Position numbers and translations under genes: made by a program | Assembly (NCBI GenBank): GCA_965249775.1 | Contig: OZ252253.1 | Coordinates: 1,364,001 to 1,428,000 of the forward strand | DNA: 64,000 bases | From: UBA822 sp965249775 | GTDB lineage: Bacteria > Gemmatimonadota > Gemmatimonadetes > Longimicrobiales > Gaopeijiaceae | Direction: 5' to 3' | In this document: piece by piece, positions 6,547 to 16,027 of the stretch | Layout of the letters: the number at the start of each line of letters is the position of its first letter | Position numbering within the stretch: the first letter of the stretch is position 1 | The notes under the pieces: model-generated | The model's database searches: none | Seen by the model: the letters and a program-made list of their open reading frames with translations, nothing else | What the model was told of the DNA's origin: nothing

Positions 6547-9321
6547 TTACTCGAACCGAAGCGCCTCGAGGGGATCGGTCCTGGAAGCCCGCAGGGCCGG
6601 CAGATACGAGGCGAGAAGGGCCACCGCAGTCAGCAAGGCAGCCACCACTCCGAACGTGACCGGGTCCGTGGCCTCGACCCCGTACAGCAGCGATGACATG
6701 AGCCGCGTGAGTCCCACGGCCGCCACGAGCCCGACTACGACACCGATCCCGGCCAGGATCATGCCCTGTCGCAGAACCATCCGGCGGACGCCACGACGAT
6801 CCGCTCCGAGTGCCATTCTTACGCCGATCTCCCGTGTGCGTTGACTGACGATGTACGAGATGACGCCGTAGATCCCGACCACACCAAGCGCGAGCGCGAC
6901 CGCGGCCGCGATGGCGAGCATGACTGATATGAACGATGTCCGCGCCATAGCCGGGGACTGGGCGAGGATGTCGTCGAGGGTACGCTCTTCATACACTGGG
7001 AGGTTGGGGTTTACGGCCCTGACCGCCTCCCGGACCTCGGGGAGCAAGCTGAGGGGTCCAGGCCGGCTCGTTCGGACCGCGAAGGTCATGACTCGCCGAA
7101 CGAATAGGCCGTCAGCACGCTGGTTCGGGGACCCCGGAAATAGACCCGCAGGACGGTTCATGGCCATAGGCCAGAAGATCACCGTGGGGGCGGGCTGACT
7201 CACGCCGTCTTCACGGACGTTTCCAACGACACCGATGATCTCCCGCCATGTCGGGGTCGCGGAATCGTTGAGCCGGATCCGCTTGCCGAGGGCTGCTGCA
7301 GGACTCCCCCAGCGTTCCTCCGCGAAGTTCGCGGTGACCACAGCCACCGGGGCGCGATCATGGATGTCCGGCCATTCGATGGGACGCCCCGCGAGAAGAG
7401 GGATCTGCATAGTCTCGAAATAGCCGGCCGTGATCCTCTTGCTCGGGATTATGGGAGGAGACTGGGGGGGGATGACGGGAAAGTCCTCGACCCGGATCGT
7501 ACTGGGGGCACTGCCGACATCCATGGTCAAGCCGGTCGCCGCACCGACCGACGTAACGCCAGGGATCTCCTGGAACCGGCGCCACATGTCCTCGTAGGCC
7601 AACACGAGCTCGGCGTGGTCTTCGATTTCGCCCGAACCGATCCCGATCCGAAACGTCAGGACCTCTTCAGGATTCGAGAAGCCGGGATCCACGCTCCGCA
7701 GGGCCTGGAAGCTGCGGATCAAGAGCCCCGATCCGGCGAGCAGGACGAGAGCCATGGCCATCTGAGCGACGACCAGCGTATTTCGCACGCGGTGCCGCTC
7801 TGTGCCCGTGCTGCCTCCGCGTCCGCCCTCCTTGAGCGTGGACACCAGATCCAACCGACCTACGCGGAAGACCGGAGACAGCCCGAACAAGAGACCGGAC
7901 AGAAGTGAAATCCCGAGCGTGAACGCGAGCACCGTGGGATCTAACGCGATCTCGTCCATCCTGGGCAGGGTCTCCGGACCCATCCACGTCAGGAGACGCA
8001 CGCCGCCGAAGGCGAGGCCGAGGCCGACCAGTCCTCCCATGAGCCCCAGCACCAAGCTCTCCAGGAGGAATTGACGGGCGATCTGGCCACGGGAGGCCCC
8101 CAGGGCTGTGCGAACCGCCACCTCCTGCTGACGCCCTTCGGACCGCACGAGGAAGAGGTTGGCCACGTTGGCGCACGCGATCAACAGGACGATCCCGACG
8201 GTGCCCAGGAGCACCCACAATACGTTCCCGATGTCTCCGATGTAATCCGGTTTCAGAGGACGGACGGAGGTAACCCACGGCGTCTCCTCGAGGCTGGCGA
8301 GCGGGGGTGCATAGGAAGACTGCTCCGCCCAGATGGGCACCATCCGCTCCAGGTCGGCGCTCGCCTGTTCGATGGTGGAGCCGGGCGACAGTCGGGCGAT
8401 GACCGAATAAATGGGGACGTTCCGCGGGTTGGCCCGATCCAACTGGCCCGGTCCGTAAATCGAGGCTTCCTGCTGCGGGAGCGTAAACTCGGGCGGTAGC
8501 ACGCCGATGATCTCCACCGGAAAGCCGGACACGTAAGGCGTCCGTCCAACGATGGCGGGATCGGCCCCGAACTGACGCTGCCAGTAGGCATAGCTCAGCA
8601 TAATGGTATACGGGGCACCCGGGGAGTCGTCCTCCTCGGTGAAGCGACGACCGATCACGGGCTGAACACGAAGGAGCGGAAGGAGCCCGGCCGTCACTAA
8701 CGTCAAAGGCACTTGCTCGGGCTCTGCCACGCCGGTGACCGTCACGTCTGCACCGCCAGAGAAGGCGCCGATGTCCTCGAACACGCGATTCTCATCCCGG
8801 TACGTGAAGTACTGCTCCGCGTACAAGTTGAATCCGTTGTTCCGGACCCTCACGAGCTCGTCGGGATCGTCGAAAGGCAGCGGCTTCAGAAGCACGCCGT
8901 TCACAACGGTGAAGATGGCCGCCGTGGCGCCGATCCCCAGCGCAAGCGTGCCGATCGTGATCGCCGTGAAGCCCGGAGCCCGTAGAAGTCCCCGCAGCGC
9001 GAATCGTGCATCGTTCCAGAGTCCCGTCATCTTCATCGTCCCCTCTCCCCTTCGTTCCCCGTGGCTGACGGCCCCCTCGAACCGAGAGCGTCCTCTCTGG
9101 ACGCCCCGGCGTCTGCCGTGACGCAAGAGCTGCCATGCGAATCCGATGACCTGGCGTGTGTACCACCGCCCCGCAGCTGCCGAGCCCCTCCGGGTGCACT
9201 CGATCTCGTAGAGCTCTCGTACCTCGCCGAGCACGGATTCGCGGTCATCGTCGGCCAGCAGCATCGAGAGAACCGCCTCGGCCAACTTCGGTGGGGTGGT
9301 CCCTGCGCCTCGCCGGCTCAT
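6547..9321 (-). CDS. ADOP-family ABC permease (FtsX/MacB type, duplicated), intact
   Basis: A 924-residue membrane protein. Residues 1-95 form a cytoplasmic permease-prefix segment. Then come two FtsX/MacB halves: a helix with LALGIGATAAIFTVVNGVLLKPLPF near 115-140, a periplasmic MacB core domain, three helices (IVLLIACANVANLFLVR; the second half has VGIYGVISYIVSQRTREIGVRMALG), and a C-terminal SRTDPLEALRFE. It shares an ATGA overlap with the PadR gene upstream. The family (acidobacterial duplicated orphan permeases) lacks a cognate ATPase beside it, and none is seen here. The transported compound is unknown; MacB relatives export peptides, lipids or antibiotics. It is the only intact copy of three in this island. 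Confidence 0.9.
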   Translation of the reverse strand: MSRRGAGTTPPKLAEAVLSMLLADDDRESVLGEVRELYEIECTRRGSAAAGRWYTRQVIGFAWQLLRHGRRRGVQRGRSRFEGAVSHGERRGEGTMKMTGLWNDARFALRGLLRAPGFTAITIGTLALGIGATAAIFTVVNGVLLKPLPFDDPDELVRVRNNGFNLYAEQYFTYRDENRVFEDIGAFSGGADVTVTGVAEPEQVPLTLVTAGLLPLLRVQPVIGRRFTEEDDSPGAPYTIMLSYAYWQRQFGADPAIVGRTPYVSGFPVEIIGVLPPEFTLPQQEASIYGPGQLDRANPRNVPIYSVIARLSPGSTIEQASADLERMVPIWAEQSSYAPPLASLEETPWVTSVRPLKPDYIGDIGNVLWVLLGTVGIVLLIACANVANLFLVRSEGRQQEVAVRTALGASRGQIARQFLLESLVLGLMGGLVGLGLAFGGVRLLTWMGPETLPRMDEIALDPTVLAFTLGISLLSGLLFGLSPVFRVGRLDLVSTLKEGGRGGSTGTERHRVRNTLVVAQMAMALVLLAGSGLLIRSFQALRSVDPGFSNPEEVLTFRIGIGSGEIEDHAELVLAYEDMWRRFQEIPGVTSVGAATGLTMDVGSAPSTIRVEDFPVIPPQSPPIIPSKRITAGYFETMQIPLLAGRPIEWPDIHDRAPVAVVTANFAEERWGSPAAALGKRIRLNDSATPTWREIIGVVGNVREDGVSQPAPTVIFWPMAMNRPAGLFPGSPNQRADGLFVRRVMTFAVRTSRPGPLSLLPEVREAVRAVNPNLPVYEERTLDDILAQSPAMARTSFISVMLAIAAAVALALGVVGIYGVISYIVSQRTREIGVRMALGADRRGVRRMVLRQGMILAGIGVVVGLVAAVGLTRLMSSLLYGVEATDPVTFGVVAALLTAVALLASYLPALRASRTDPLEALRFE

Positions 9322-9650
9322 CGCCCCTTCTCCAGCACGGGGTCCAGTCCCTCCCAGAGACTCACAAACCGACGCTTGGACTCCCTCAGCTGAGACACAC
9401 CGTCGTCGGTGACCTGGAAGTATCGGCGGGAGCGACTACCCTGGTCGTCCGTCGGGCTCCTGAGGCTCGACTCTGACAGACCCTTCTCCTCGAGCCTGCG
9501 CAAAGCGATGTAGACGGCCGCCGGGGCGATTTCGCGCCCGGTGCGCTCCTGCAGCTCGAGGACGATCGGGACGCTGTATGCCTCACCACCGCAGCGGAGC
9601 ACCGTGAGGAGGACCTGGTGCTCAAACTCCCCTAGGACTGTCTTGGCCAT
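9318..9650 (-). CDS. PadR-family transcriptional regulator (first cassette)
   Basis: A 110-residue winged-helix repressor-type protein. The ATG at 9650 has GGAGG 6 nt upstream; a GTG one codon earlier is too close. The sequence LGEFEHQVLLTVLRCGGEAYSVPI starts the PadR N-terminal domain, with AAVYIALRRLEEKGL as the recognition helix and SRRYFQVTDDG as the wing. PadR proteins usually repress membrane-protein genes in response to small ligands. Here it overlaps the ADOP permease start (ATGA), so it probably controls its own permease through the long palindrome at 9669-9712. Confidence 0.88.
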   Translation of the reverse strand: MAKTVLGEFEHQVLLTVLRCGGEAYSVPIVLELQERTGREIAPAAVYIALRRLEEKGLSESSLRSPTDDQGSRSRRYFQVTDDGVSQLRESKRRFVSLWEGLDPVLEKGR

Positions 9651-9668
9651 CACGGCCCTCCATCACCT

Positions 9669-9712
9669 TAGCGTTGTTAGTGTTCGCGAACGTATGAACA
9701 CTAACGGCGCTA
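9669..9712. promoter_or_regulatory. Operator palindrome of the first PadR cassette
   Basis: A perfect 10-bp inverted repeat GTTAGTGTTC (9676-9685) / GAACACTAAC (9696-9705) with a 10-nt spacer is extended outward by TAGCG/CGCTA. It lies 20-60 nt upstream of the PadR start, so autorepression is likely. The regulator assignment is inferred from position. Confidence 0.65.
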
Positions 9713-9759
9713 GTCAAGGGATGTAGAAGAGGGCGTAGACGCGGCCCCACCGCGCCCTG

Positions 9760-12020
9760 CTACTCGAACCGAAGCGCCTCGAGGGGATCCGTCCTGGAGG
9801 CCCGCAAAGCCGGCAGATACGAGGCGACGAGCGCGACTGCGACCAGCAACGTGGCTACCACCCCGAACGTGACCGGGTCCGTGGCTTCAACCCCATATAG
9901 CCACGAGGAAATGAGGCGTGTGAGTCCGACGGCCGCGACGAGTCCGACCGCGACGCCGACGCCGGCCAGGATCATGCCCTGTCGCAGCACCATCCGACTC
10001 ACGTCACGACGGTCCGCTCCGAGAGCCATTCGCACACCTATTTCCCGAGTACGCTGGCTCACGACGTACGAGATAACGCCGTAGATGCCGACCACGCCGA
10101 GTGCGAGCGATACTGCGGCCGCGACGCCGAGCATGACGAGCATGAACGACCACCGCGCCATGGACTCGGCGAGGATGTCGTCGAGGGTACGGACGTTGCC
10201 CAGTGCGAGGTTCGGGTAGAGGGCCCCGACCGCCTCCCGGACCTCGGGGAGCAAGCTGAGGGGTCCAGGCCGGCTCGTTCGGACCGCGAACGCCACGGCC
10301 CGCAAAACATATAGGCCATCAGCACGCTGGTTCCCGGACCCCGGATGTCCTCGTAGGCCAAGACGAGCTCGGCCTGGTCTTCGACTACGACGTCGGGGAT
10401 CCGGATCCGAAACGTCAGGACCTCCTCGGGGTTCGAGAAGCCGGGATCGACGTTCCGTAGGGCCTGGAAGCTGCGGATCATGAGCCCCGATCCGGCGAGA
10501 AGTACGAGAGCCAGGGCCATTTGAACGACGACCAGCGTGTTTCGCGCACGGTGCCGCTGCTTGCCGGCGCCACCCCCGCGGCCTCCCTCCTTGAGCGAGG
10601 ACACGAGGTCCAGCCCGCGGACGCGGAAAACCGGAGACAGCCCGAACAAGAGACCGGAAAGGACTGAGACCCCCAACGTGAACGCGAGCACGGTGCGATC
10701 CAACGAGATTTCGTTGAGCCTGGGCAAGGTCTCCGGACTCATCCATGTCAGCAGCCGCACGCCGCCGAACGCGAGGCCGAGGCCGGCCAGCCCTCCCAAG
10801 AGCCCCAGCACCAGACTCTCGACGAGGAACTGACGGGCGATCTGGCCACGGCCAGCCCCCAGCGCGCTGCGGACTGCGACCTCCCGCTGACGCCCCTCGG
10901 CCCGTACCAGGAACAGGTTCGCCACGTTCGCGCAGGCGATCAACAGGACGATCCCCACGCTGCCCAGGAGTACCCACAATACGTTGCCGATGTCTCCTAC
11001 ATAGTCCTGTTTCAGAGGACTGGCGTAGCCAACTGACCCCGCGTCCTCGAGCACGGCGAGCGTGGGTGCATTGGAAGACTGCTCCGCCCAGATGGGCAAC
11101 ATCCGCTCCAGGTCGGCGCCCGCCTGTTCGATGGTGGCGCCGGGCGACAGTCGGGCGATGGCCGGATAATTGCGGCCGACCGGCGGGTTGGCCCGATCCC
11201 ACCGGAACGGTACGTAAACCGAGGCTTCCTGCTGCGGGAGCGTAAACTCGGGCGGTAGCACGCCGATGATCTCCCCCGGAACGCCCTCGACACGCAGCGT
11301 GGTTCCCACGACGGCTGGATCGGCCCCGAACTGACGCCGCCAAAAGGCGTAGCTCAGCATGATGGTCCACGGGGCATCCGGAGAGTCGTCCTCCTCGGTG
11401 AAGCGGCGACCGATCACAGGCTGCACACCCAGGAGCGGAAGGAGCCCGGCCGTAACCAGCGTCAGAGGCACTCGCTCGGGCTCTGCCAGGCCGGTGACCG
11501 TCACCTCAGCGGGAATGAAGACTCCGATGTCCTCGAACACGCGATTCGCGTCCCGGTAGATTAAGTACTGGTCCGGGGCCATCGGTAAGCCGTACATGTT
11601 GTTCCAGATGCCAACGAGCTCGTCCGGATCCTCGAAGGGAAGCGGCTTCAGCAGCACGCCGTTCACGACCGTGAAGATCGCCGTCGTAGCGCCGATCCCG
11701 AGCGCCAGCGTTCCGACCGTGATCGCAGTGAAGCCCGGCGTGCGGAAGAGTCCGCGCAGCGCGAATCGCGCATCGTTCCAAAGTCCTGTCATCTTCATCG
11801 TCTCCCCCGTCGTCTTGCCACCCCTGGCCCAGAACCCCAGTCCCCAGAACATGACGCCGATCTGCAGGGCCTCGATCGAAGTGCTCAGCCACCCCAATGG
11901 CCCAGCGCGGCGCCTGTGCGCCTCGTCGAGATCACCGATCATCTCCTCTCGGCGATCCTCTCCAACGGTCACGCGCAAGAACCACCGCGCCCACCTCGGA
12001 GCGTTCCGATGATCGCTCAA
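9760..12020 (-). pseudogene. ADOP-family ABC permease, broken by a 448-bp deletion
   Basis: A close copy of the intact permease at 6547-9321. The reading frame is normal from about 12020 through the first half and into LVLAYEDI, then jumps. At 10345/10346 the sequence is fused so that 448 bp present in the intact copy (7139-7586 there) are missing. 448 is not a multiple of three, so the C-terminal half continues in another frame down to 9760 (ends SRTDPLEALRFE). About 150 residues of the second periplasmic domain are lost. The best start is a TTG at 12020 with GGGAGG 6 nt upstream, overlapping the PadR stop. Presumably non-functional, though a truncated first half could still be made. Confidence 0.88.
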
Positions 12021-12349
12021 CCCACACCTCCCAAACCGGGCAGATCCCGCCACATATTCTGGAGCGCGGACTGCGCTTCCCGGATCGCTTCGAGTCCAGC
12101 GGGCTCGACTCGGACGCTTCGCCGAGCCTTGCCACCGCGTTCGGGACGCGGCTCGCCCAGCCAGGTAGTCACGAGCCCTTTAGCCTCGAGCCGTTGGAGG
12201 GCGGTGTATACCGCCGCTCTACGGACCCGTCGTCCCGTACGCTCGCCGATCTCGTCGACAATCGAGACCGCATAGGCGTCCTCATCTCCAAGCCGAAGGA
12301 CAGCCAGGAGGACGAGAAGCTCGAATTCACCCAGACTTCGCTTTCCCAT
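12017..12349 (-). CDS. PadR-family transcriptional regulator (second cassette)
   Basis: A 110-residue PadR protein. Of two ATGs, 12349 is preferred because GGAAG lies 6 nt upstream; the ATG at 12355 is too near it. LGEFELLVLLAVLRLGDEDAYAVSIVDEI starts the domain and RAAVYTALQRLEAKGLV gives the recognition helix. It is intact although the permease it precedes (9760-12020) is broken. It is divergent from a third PadR gene at 12538, with which it shares palindromic sites in the 188-bp gap. Confidence 0.88.
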   Translation of the reverse strand: MGKRSLGEFELLVLLAVLRLGDEDAYAVSIVDEIGERTGRRVRRAAVYTALQRLEAKGLVTTWLGEPRPERGGKARRSVRVEPAGLEAIREAQSALQNMWRDLPGLGGVG

Positions 12350-12373
12350 ACCCATCTTCCATTAAAGTCTTAA

Positions 12374-12388
12374 CGCAATCATATTGCG
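12374..12388. promoter_or_regulatory. Palindrome CGCAAT-N3-ATTGCG (PadR operator candidate)
   Basis: A perfect 6-bp inverted repeat with a 3-nt spacer, 25 nt upstream of the minus-strand PadR gene. Its right half shares CATATTGNGA with the palindrome at 12504-12524 before the divergent PadR gene. Confidence 0.55.
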
Positions 12389-12503
12389 AAGTCGGGAATC
12401 GCACAAGCTCTCCGTCGCACGACCGTTCTCCTCGAAAGCCTCCCGCGAGGACCCTCGCATTGCTTCACCTCTCCCCTCTTGACGGGACTGATCTCAGAAC
12501 CTA

Positions 12504-12524
12504 TTAAGTCATATTGTGACTTAA
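12504..12524. promoter_or_regulatory. Palindrome TTAAGTCA-N5-TGACTTAA (PadR operator candidate)
   Basis: A perfect 8-bp inverted repeat 14 nt upstream of the plus-strand PadR start codon. It overlaps the likely promoter/ribosome-binding region, so binding here should repress the third cassette. Confidence 0.6.
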
Positions 12525-12537
12525 CCGGAGCGCTCTG

Positions 12538-12873
12538 ATGCCATCGGAATCTCTTGCCGAGTTTGAGCTACTCGTGATGCTGGCTTCGTTACGGCTAGGG
12601 CCGGACGAGGCCTACACCGTCTCGATCGCAGAGGATATCAAAAGGAGAACGGGGCGGTCGGTGAGGCGTGCCAACGTCTACACGACGCTGCAGCGGTTGG
12701 AGCAGAAAGGACTCGTATCGACGCAGCTCGGTGACCCCCGACCAGAGCGAGCCGGAAGGCCACGGCGACTTGTCTCGGTCACACCGGAGGGAGTAGCCGC
12801 AGTCCGGGCCACGACCGGCGTGATCCGGGCCATGGTCGGAGACCTAGGCGACGTGATTGGAGAAACCGGGTGA
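12538..12873 (+). CDS. PadR-family transcriptional regulator (third cassette)
   Basis: A 111-residue PadR protein; its ATG has CGGAG 7 nt upstream. LAEFELLVMLASLRLGPDEAYTVSI and RANVYTTLQRLEQKGLVST are the typical N-terminal and recognition helices. Its stop overlaps the GTG of the downstream permease (GTGA), so the two were a coupled cassette. It is intact while its permease is decayed. It resembles the second PadR (12017) more than the first, in keeping with duplication and inversion. Confidence 0.88.
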   Translation: MPSESLAEFELLVMLASLRLGPDEAYTVSIAEDIKRRTGRSVRRANVYTTLQRLEQKGLVSTQLGDPRPERAGRPRRLVSVTPEGVAAVRATTGVIRAMVGDLGDVIGETG

Positions 12874-14671
12874 CCCTTCCGCGGTGGGTCCGGGCGCTCC
12901 TCACGCGTCTGGCTCGGCCCGGCGAAGCTGAAGACATACTCGGCGACCTGGAGGAAGCGCACCGGGTGCGACTGCGCGGCCATTGGCGTGTGGTGGCAAA
13001 TATCCTGATCGGACTCGAGGCGCTGGACATGGCGCGGGTGCTCCTTCGAGATCGGCGGGCGGCAGCACGATCCATGAAACGTGAACGGCGTCGGGGACGC
13101 CTCGACGCCAGGGACCTATGGAGTTGGGAGGGATTCGTGGACAAGCTCACGTTCAACGTTCGATACGCGGTGCGTCGGCTCCGACAGAGCCCCGTATTCA
13201 CCCTGGTCGCGATCGTGTCGCTCGCGCTCGGCATCGGCGCGAACACCGCGATGTTCACCTTGGTGAACGCCTTCCTCATTCGTGACTTACCGTTCGAGGG
13301 TCCTGAGACGTTGGTCAACGTCTACGAGTCCTCTTCGGGCTGTTCGTTCTGCGCCCTGTCGTATCCCAACTACGAGGACCTGGCCGAGGGCTCCACGGAC
13401 GTCTTCGCCGGGATTTCAGGAATGCAGTGGACCCTACTTCAGGCCGACGTCGGGGACGGTGTGGAGGCGCTGTGGGGTGAGGCGGTGACCGGGAACTACT
13501 TCTCGCTCACGGGCATCCAGCCGGTCCTTGGCCGCTTGATCAGTGACGAGGATCACGTCGCACCGGGTGCCCATCCGGTCGCCGTGCTCGGGTACGGGTA
13601 CTGGGAGCGGCGCTATGGGATGGACCCGGCTGTCGTAGGCTCCCAGATCCGTTTGTCCCGGCGCCAATACACGATCATCGGGGTCGCGCCCCAAGCGTAC
13701 ACAGGTTCTATGCAGGGCATTGTCGTGAGCGCCTACGTACCGATGATGATGTTCGACGAGCTCATGGGCGGGGACAACACATTAGAGGCACGGAATAACG
13801 ACGGTGTATTCGCCAGGGCGAGGCTTCTCCCGGGTGTCACGATGGCCCAGGCCGAGACGGTCGTTACCCGCATCTCCGCTGACCTCCGGGAGAACTACCC
13901 GCTCGTTTGGACACCGACCAAGACATTCGCGCTCGTACCCACGGCGGATGTCATCATGGACCCGTCGCTCGACACCGGCCTCGTGCTCGCTGCCGGCATG
14001 CTGATGATCGTCGTCGGCCTCGTCCTGCTGATCGCGTGCGCCAACCTCACAAGCTTTTTGCTAGCGCGCGCAGCCGGATCGGCGAGGCACAGAGGCCTAA
14101 TGTGTTCCTCAGTCATCGCCAGAACTTCTCCTCGCCGATCTCGATCGTCGCGCGCACCAGTGGCGACGCCGACGTGCTCGCGCTCGAGATGTTGACCGCT
14201 GCCCGGGCGCTCGACCCTGAGATCTTGGTCTTCGACAACACCACGATGGAGAGACACTTGTCGGTCATGATCGTCCTGAGGGAGATGGGCGCCCTCGCTG
14301 CGGCCGGCTTCGCGTTCCTCGCGCTCCTTCTCGCCAGCATCGGTCTGTACGGGGTCGTGAGCTACGCAGTCTCGCGTCGCGTTCGTGAGGTGGGCATTCG
14401 ACTTTCACTAGGGGCCGAGACGAGCTCGGTCGTGTGGATGCTGACAGGGGGGGGCATGAAGCTGGTTGGCGCGGGCCTCCTCGTCGGACTCGTGGCGTCC
14501 GCCGCGCTCTCGCAGCTCCTGTCCCAGCTGCTCTTCGGCGTGCCGGCGCTCGATCCGCTCACGTTTGTGGGTGTTCCTGTGGTCCTAGGGGTCGTCGCGC
14601 TCGCGGCGTCGTGGATTCCTGCCCGGCGGGTCACTCGGATCAGCCCGGTCGGGGCGCTGAGGGCTGAGTAG
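12870..14671 (+). pseudogene. ADOP-family ABC permease, third copy, internal deletion and frameshift
   Basis: The N-terminal 400 residues are normal for the family: a prefix domain, a helix with VSLALGIGANTAMFTLVNAFLIRDLPFEG, the periplasmic core, and LLIACANLTSFLLARAAG. At about 14083-14105 the frame is lost and most of the middle (third helix of the first half and the start of the second periplasmic domain) is missing. The C-terminal part resumes in another frame (ISIVARTSGDADVL, then GLYGVVSYAVSRRVREVGIRLSLG) and ends at 14671. An intact member would be about 800-900 residues. This copy is more diverged from the other two than they are from each other. Confidence 0.82.
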
Positions 14672-14840
14672 CAGGCCACGGTGTGCAGTCGTGAATGCGC
14701 ACTCGAGCAAGGTCGAAACTTGACACACCACTTCTCGTACGGGAGGAGTATCCATGCCACCCAGTCAACCCGAAATGCGCTGGACTCTCGAGATCCGCGA
14801 GCCGCTGAGTCTCTTACCTCGACCGAAGCCAGGGGAAGAG

Positions 14841-15539
14841 ATGCCCAAACGCACCGTGAAGCCCAGGGCGCCCGTAGCGATCTTACTTCTGCTGTTTGCT
14901 AACGTCGTGCTCGGCGTCGCCGCCTGCACATACACCACGGTCCCGGCAGCTGCGCCGCCCCCGACGCCGCCCGCCGCCGACACCACGCCTCCGGCCGCTG
15001 AGGAGGCAGCACCGGGTCTCGTCGGGGCCAACGAGGCCGAGACGCTACTGGACGCCGGCATAAACACAGGTGGCTTCGGTGGGCCGCTCGTCAAGTTCAC
15101 CGAGATGAACGACGAGTTCAGCGTCATTGTTGGGGGGCGCGGTGGCGCGATCTATAATGAGTCGTTCGTTGTGGGCGGTGGTCTTTACTTCCTAGCCAAC
15201 ACAAGCCACATCCGCGATCCGAGCCTGGGTCGCGAGAACCTCTGGATGTGGTACGGGGGGATCGAATTCGAGTATATCACACGACCACGTAGCCTCACGC
15301 ATCTGTCGTTTTCGGTGCTGATGGGCCCCGGTTTTGCAGCGTGGAGCAACTTCGGCAACAGAGATCTGTTCTTCGTCCTAGAGCCTCAGCTAAACGGTAT
15401 CTTGAACATCACTCCGAGCTTGCGTGTCGGCCTGGGGGCGAGCTACCGGCTCGTGGGGTCTGTGGAGCTAGAGGGACTCAGCAACGGGGGAGTCGGCGGC
15501 CCGGCGGGTGCCATCACGTTCCAATTCGGCGGCTACTGA
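14841..15539 (+). CDS. Lipoprotein, predicted outer-membrane associated (hypothetical)
   Basis: A 232-residue protein. From the ATG at 14841 (AGGGGAAG upstream) it has a lipoprotein signal: basic n-region, LLLLFANVVLGVAAC, then a Pro/Ala-rich linker. The alternative ATG at 14754 has an even better GGGAGGAG, so a 261-residue form is possible. The mature part has glycine-rich beta segments alternating with aromatic residues (VVGGGLYFLANTS, LWMWYGGIEFEY, LRVGLGASYRLVGS, and a last ITFQFGGY). This suggests a small beta-barrel ending in an aromatic residue. It is the last gene of the island cargo. Function unknown. Confidence 0.65.
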   Translation: MPKRTVKPRAPVAILLLLFANVVLGVAACTYTTVPAAAPPPTPPAADTTPPAAEEAAPGLVGANEAETLLDAGINTGGFGGPLVKFTEMNDEFSVIVGGRGGAIYNESFVVGGGLYFLANTSHIRDPSLGRENLWMWYGGIEFEYITRPRSLTHLSFSVLMGPGFAAWSNFGNRDLFFVLEPQLNGILNITPSLRVGLGASYRLVGSVELEGLSNGGVGGPAGAITFQFGGY

Positions 15540-15603
15540 AGACCTCTCGAGCAGGATGCGGGCGTGCTGAAGGGACCACACGCCAGAGAATTCGGGGCTA
15601 ACT

Positions 15604-15778
15604 AAGGGGAGAAGCCGAAGCCCCTCCCACACCCGAAAAGTGTGCACGTTGGTGTGCACGTTAGCGTACTCTAACCCGGTGTATGGGCTGAAAATCGTAC
15701 TCGAGGTTAGTGGACGAATCCCTTTTACTTACTGGAGAATTGCGAAAATCAGGGTCTGCCCGGCAGGCTTGCAAAGCC
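15604..15778. repeat. Element-end direct repeat, copy 2
   Basis: Matches 5461-5635 over 175 bp with no net indel. It contains the TTCG-loop hairpin (15605-15628), the tandem GTGTGCACGTTG pair (15640-15662) and the att core. The hairpin keeps its pairing through a C-to-T change giving a G-U pair, which supports a working terminator. Confidence 0.7.
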
Positions 15779-15806
15779 AGCGCTCTCCCAACTGAGCTAT
15801 GGCCCC
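15766..15806 (-). pseudogene. tRNA-Ala 5' fragment (att scar)
   Basis: An exact copy of the first 41 nt of the tRNA-Ala gene (5' end to anticodon loop), identical to 4902-4942, with matching upstream flank to 15845. The 3' half is absent, so it cannot make a tRNA. It marks the far junction of an element that inserted at the anticodon loop. Confidence 0.88.
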
Positions 15807-15900
15807 TCGGTGGCGCTTTCGTCCCGTAAGTAAGCGGATTATCCGCTTTGGTTAAACCCCGCTGATGGACGAGGGTCCATACTGGTGTGCACGCTCTGGA

Positions 15901-15957
15901 TTCACCGGGCCCCCTGAGTTGGCCCGCCTCGAGAATGACGCGCAGGGTAGTCTCGGC
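15901..15957 (-). pseudogene. Second integrase 3' remnant
   Basis: The minus-strand translation ETTLRVILEAGQLRGPGE aligns with the end of the integrase remnant at 5039 (ETTLRVVLGAGELREAR). Nothing upstream continues the gene. It shows that a second, diverged element of the same kind lay beside this att copy. Confidence 0.6.
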
Positions 15958-16027
15958 AGTTAGACGGGCGCGAAAGACCCTAGGCGACCTTGCTCTCGTC
16001 CGCCCCTCGGCGAACGGCGCTCGCTCA

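Noticed and set aside
15766..15806. A second tRNA-Ala gene
   Set aside because: Only the 5' 41 nt are present; T arm and 3' acceptor strand are missing, so it is an integration scar.
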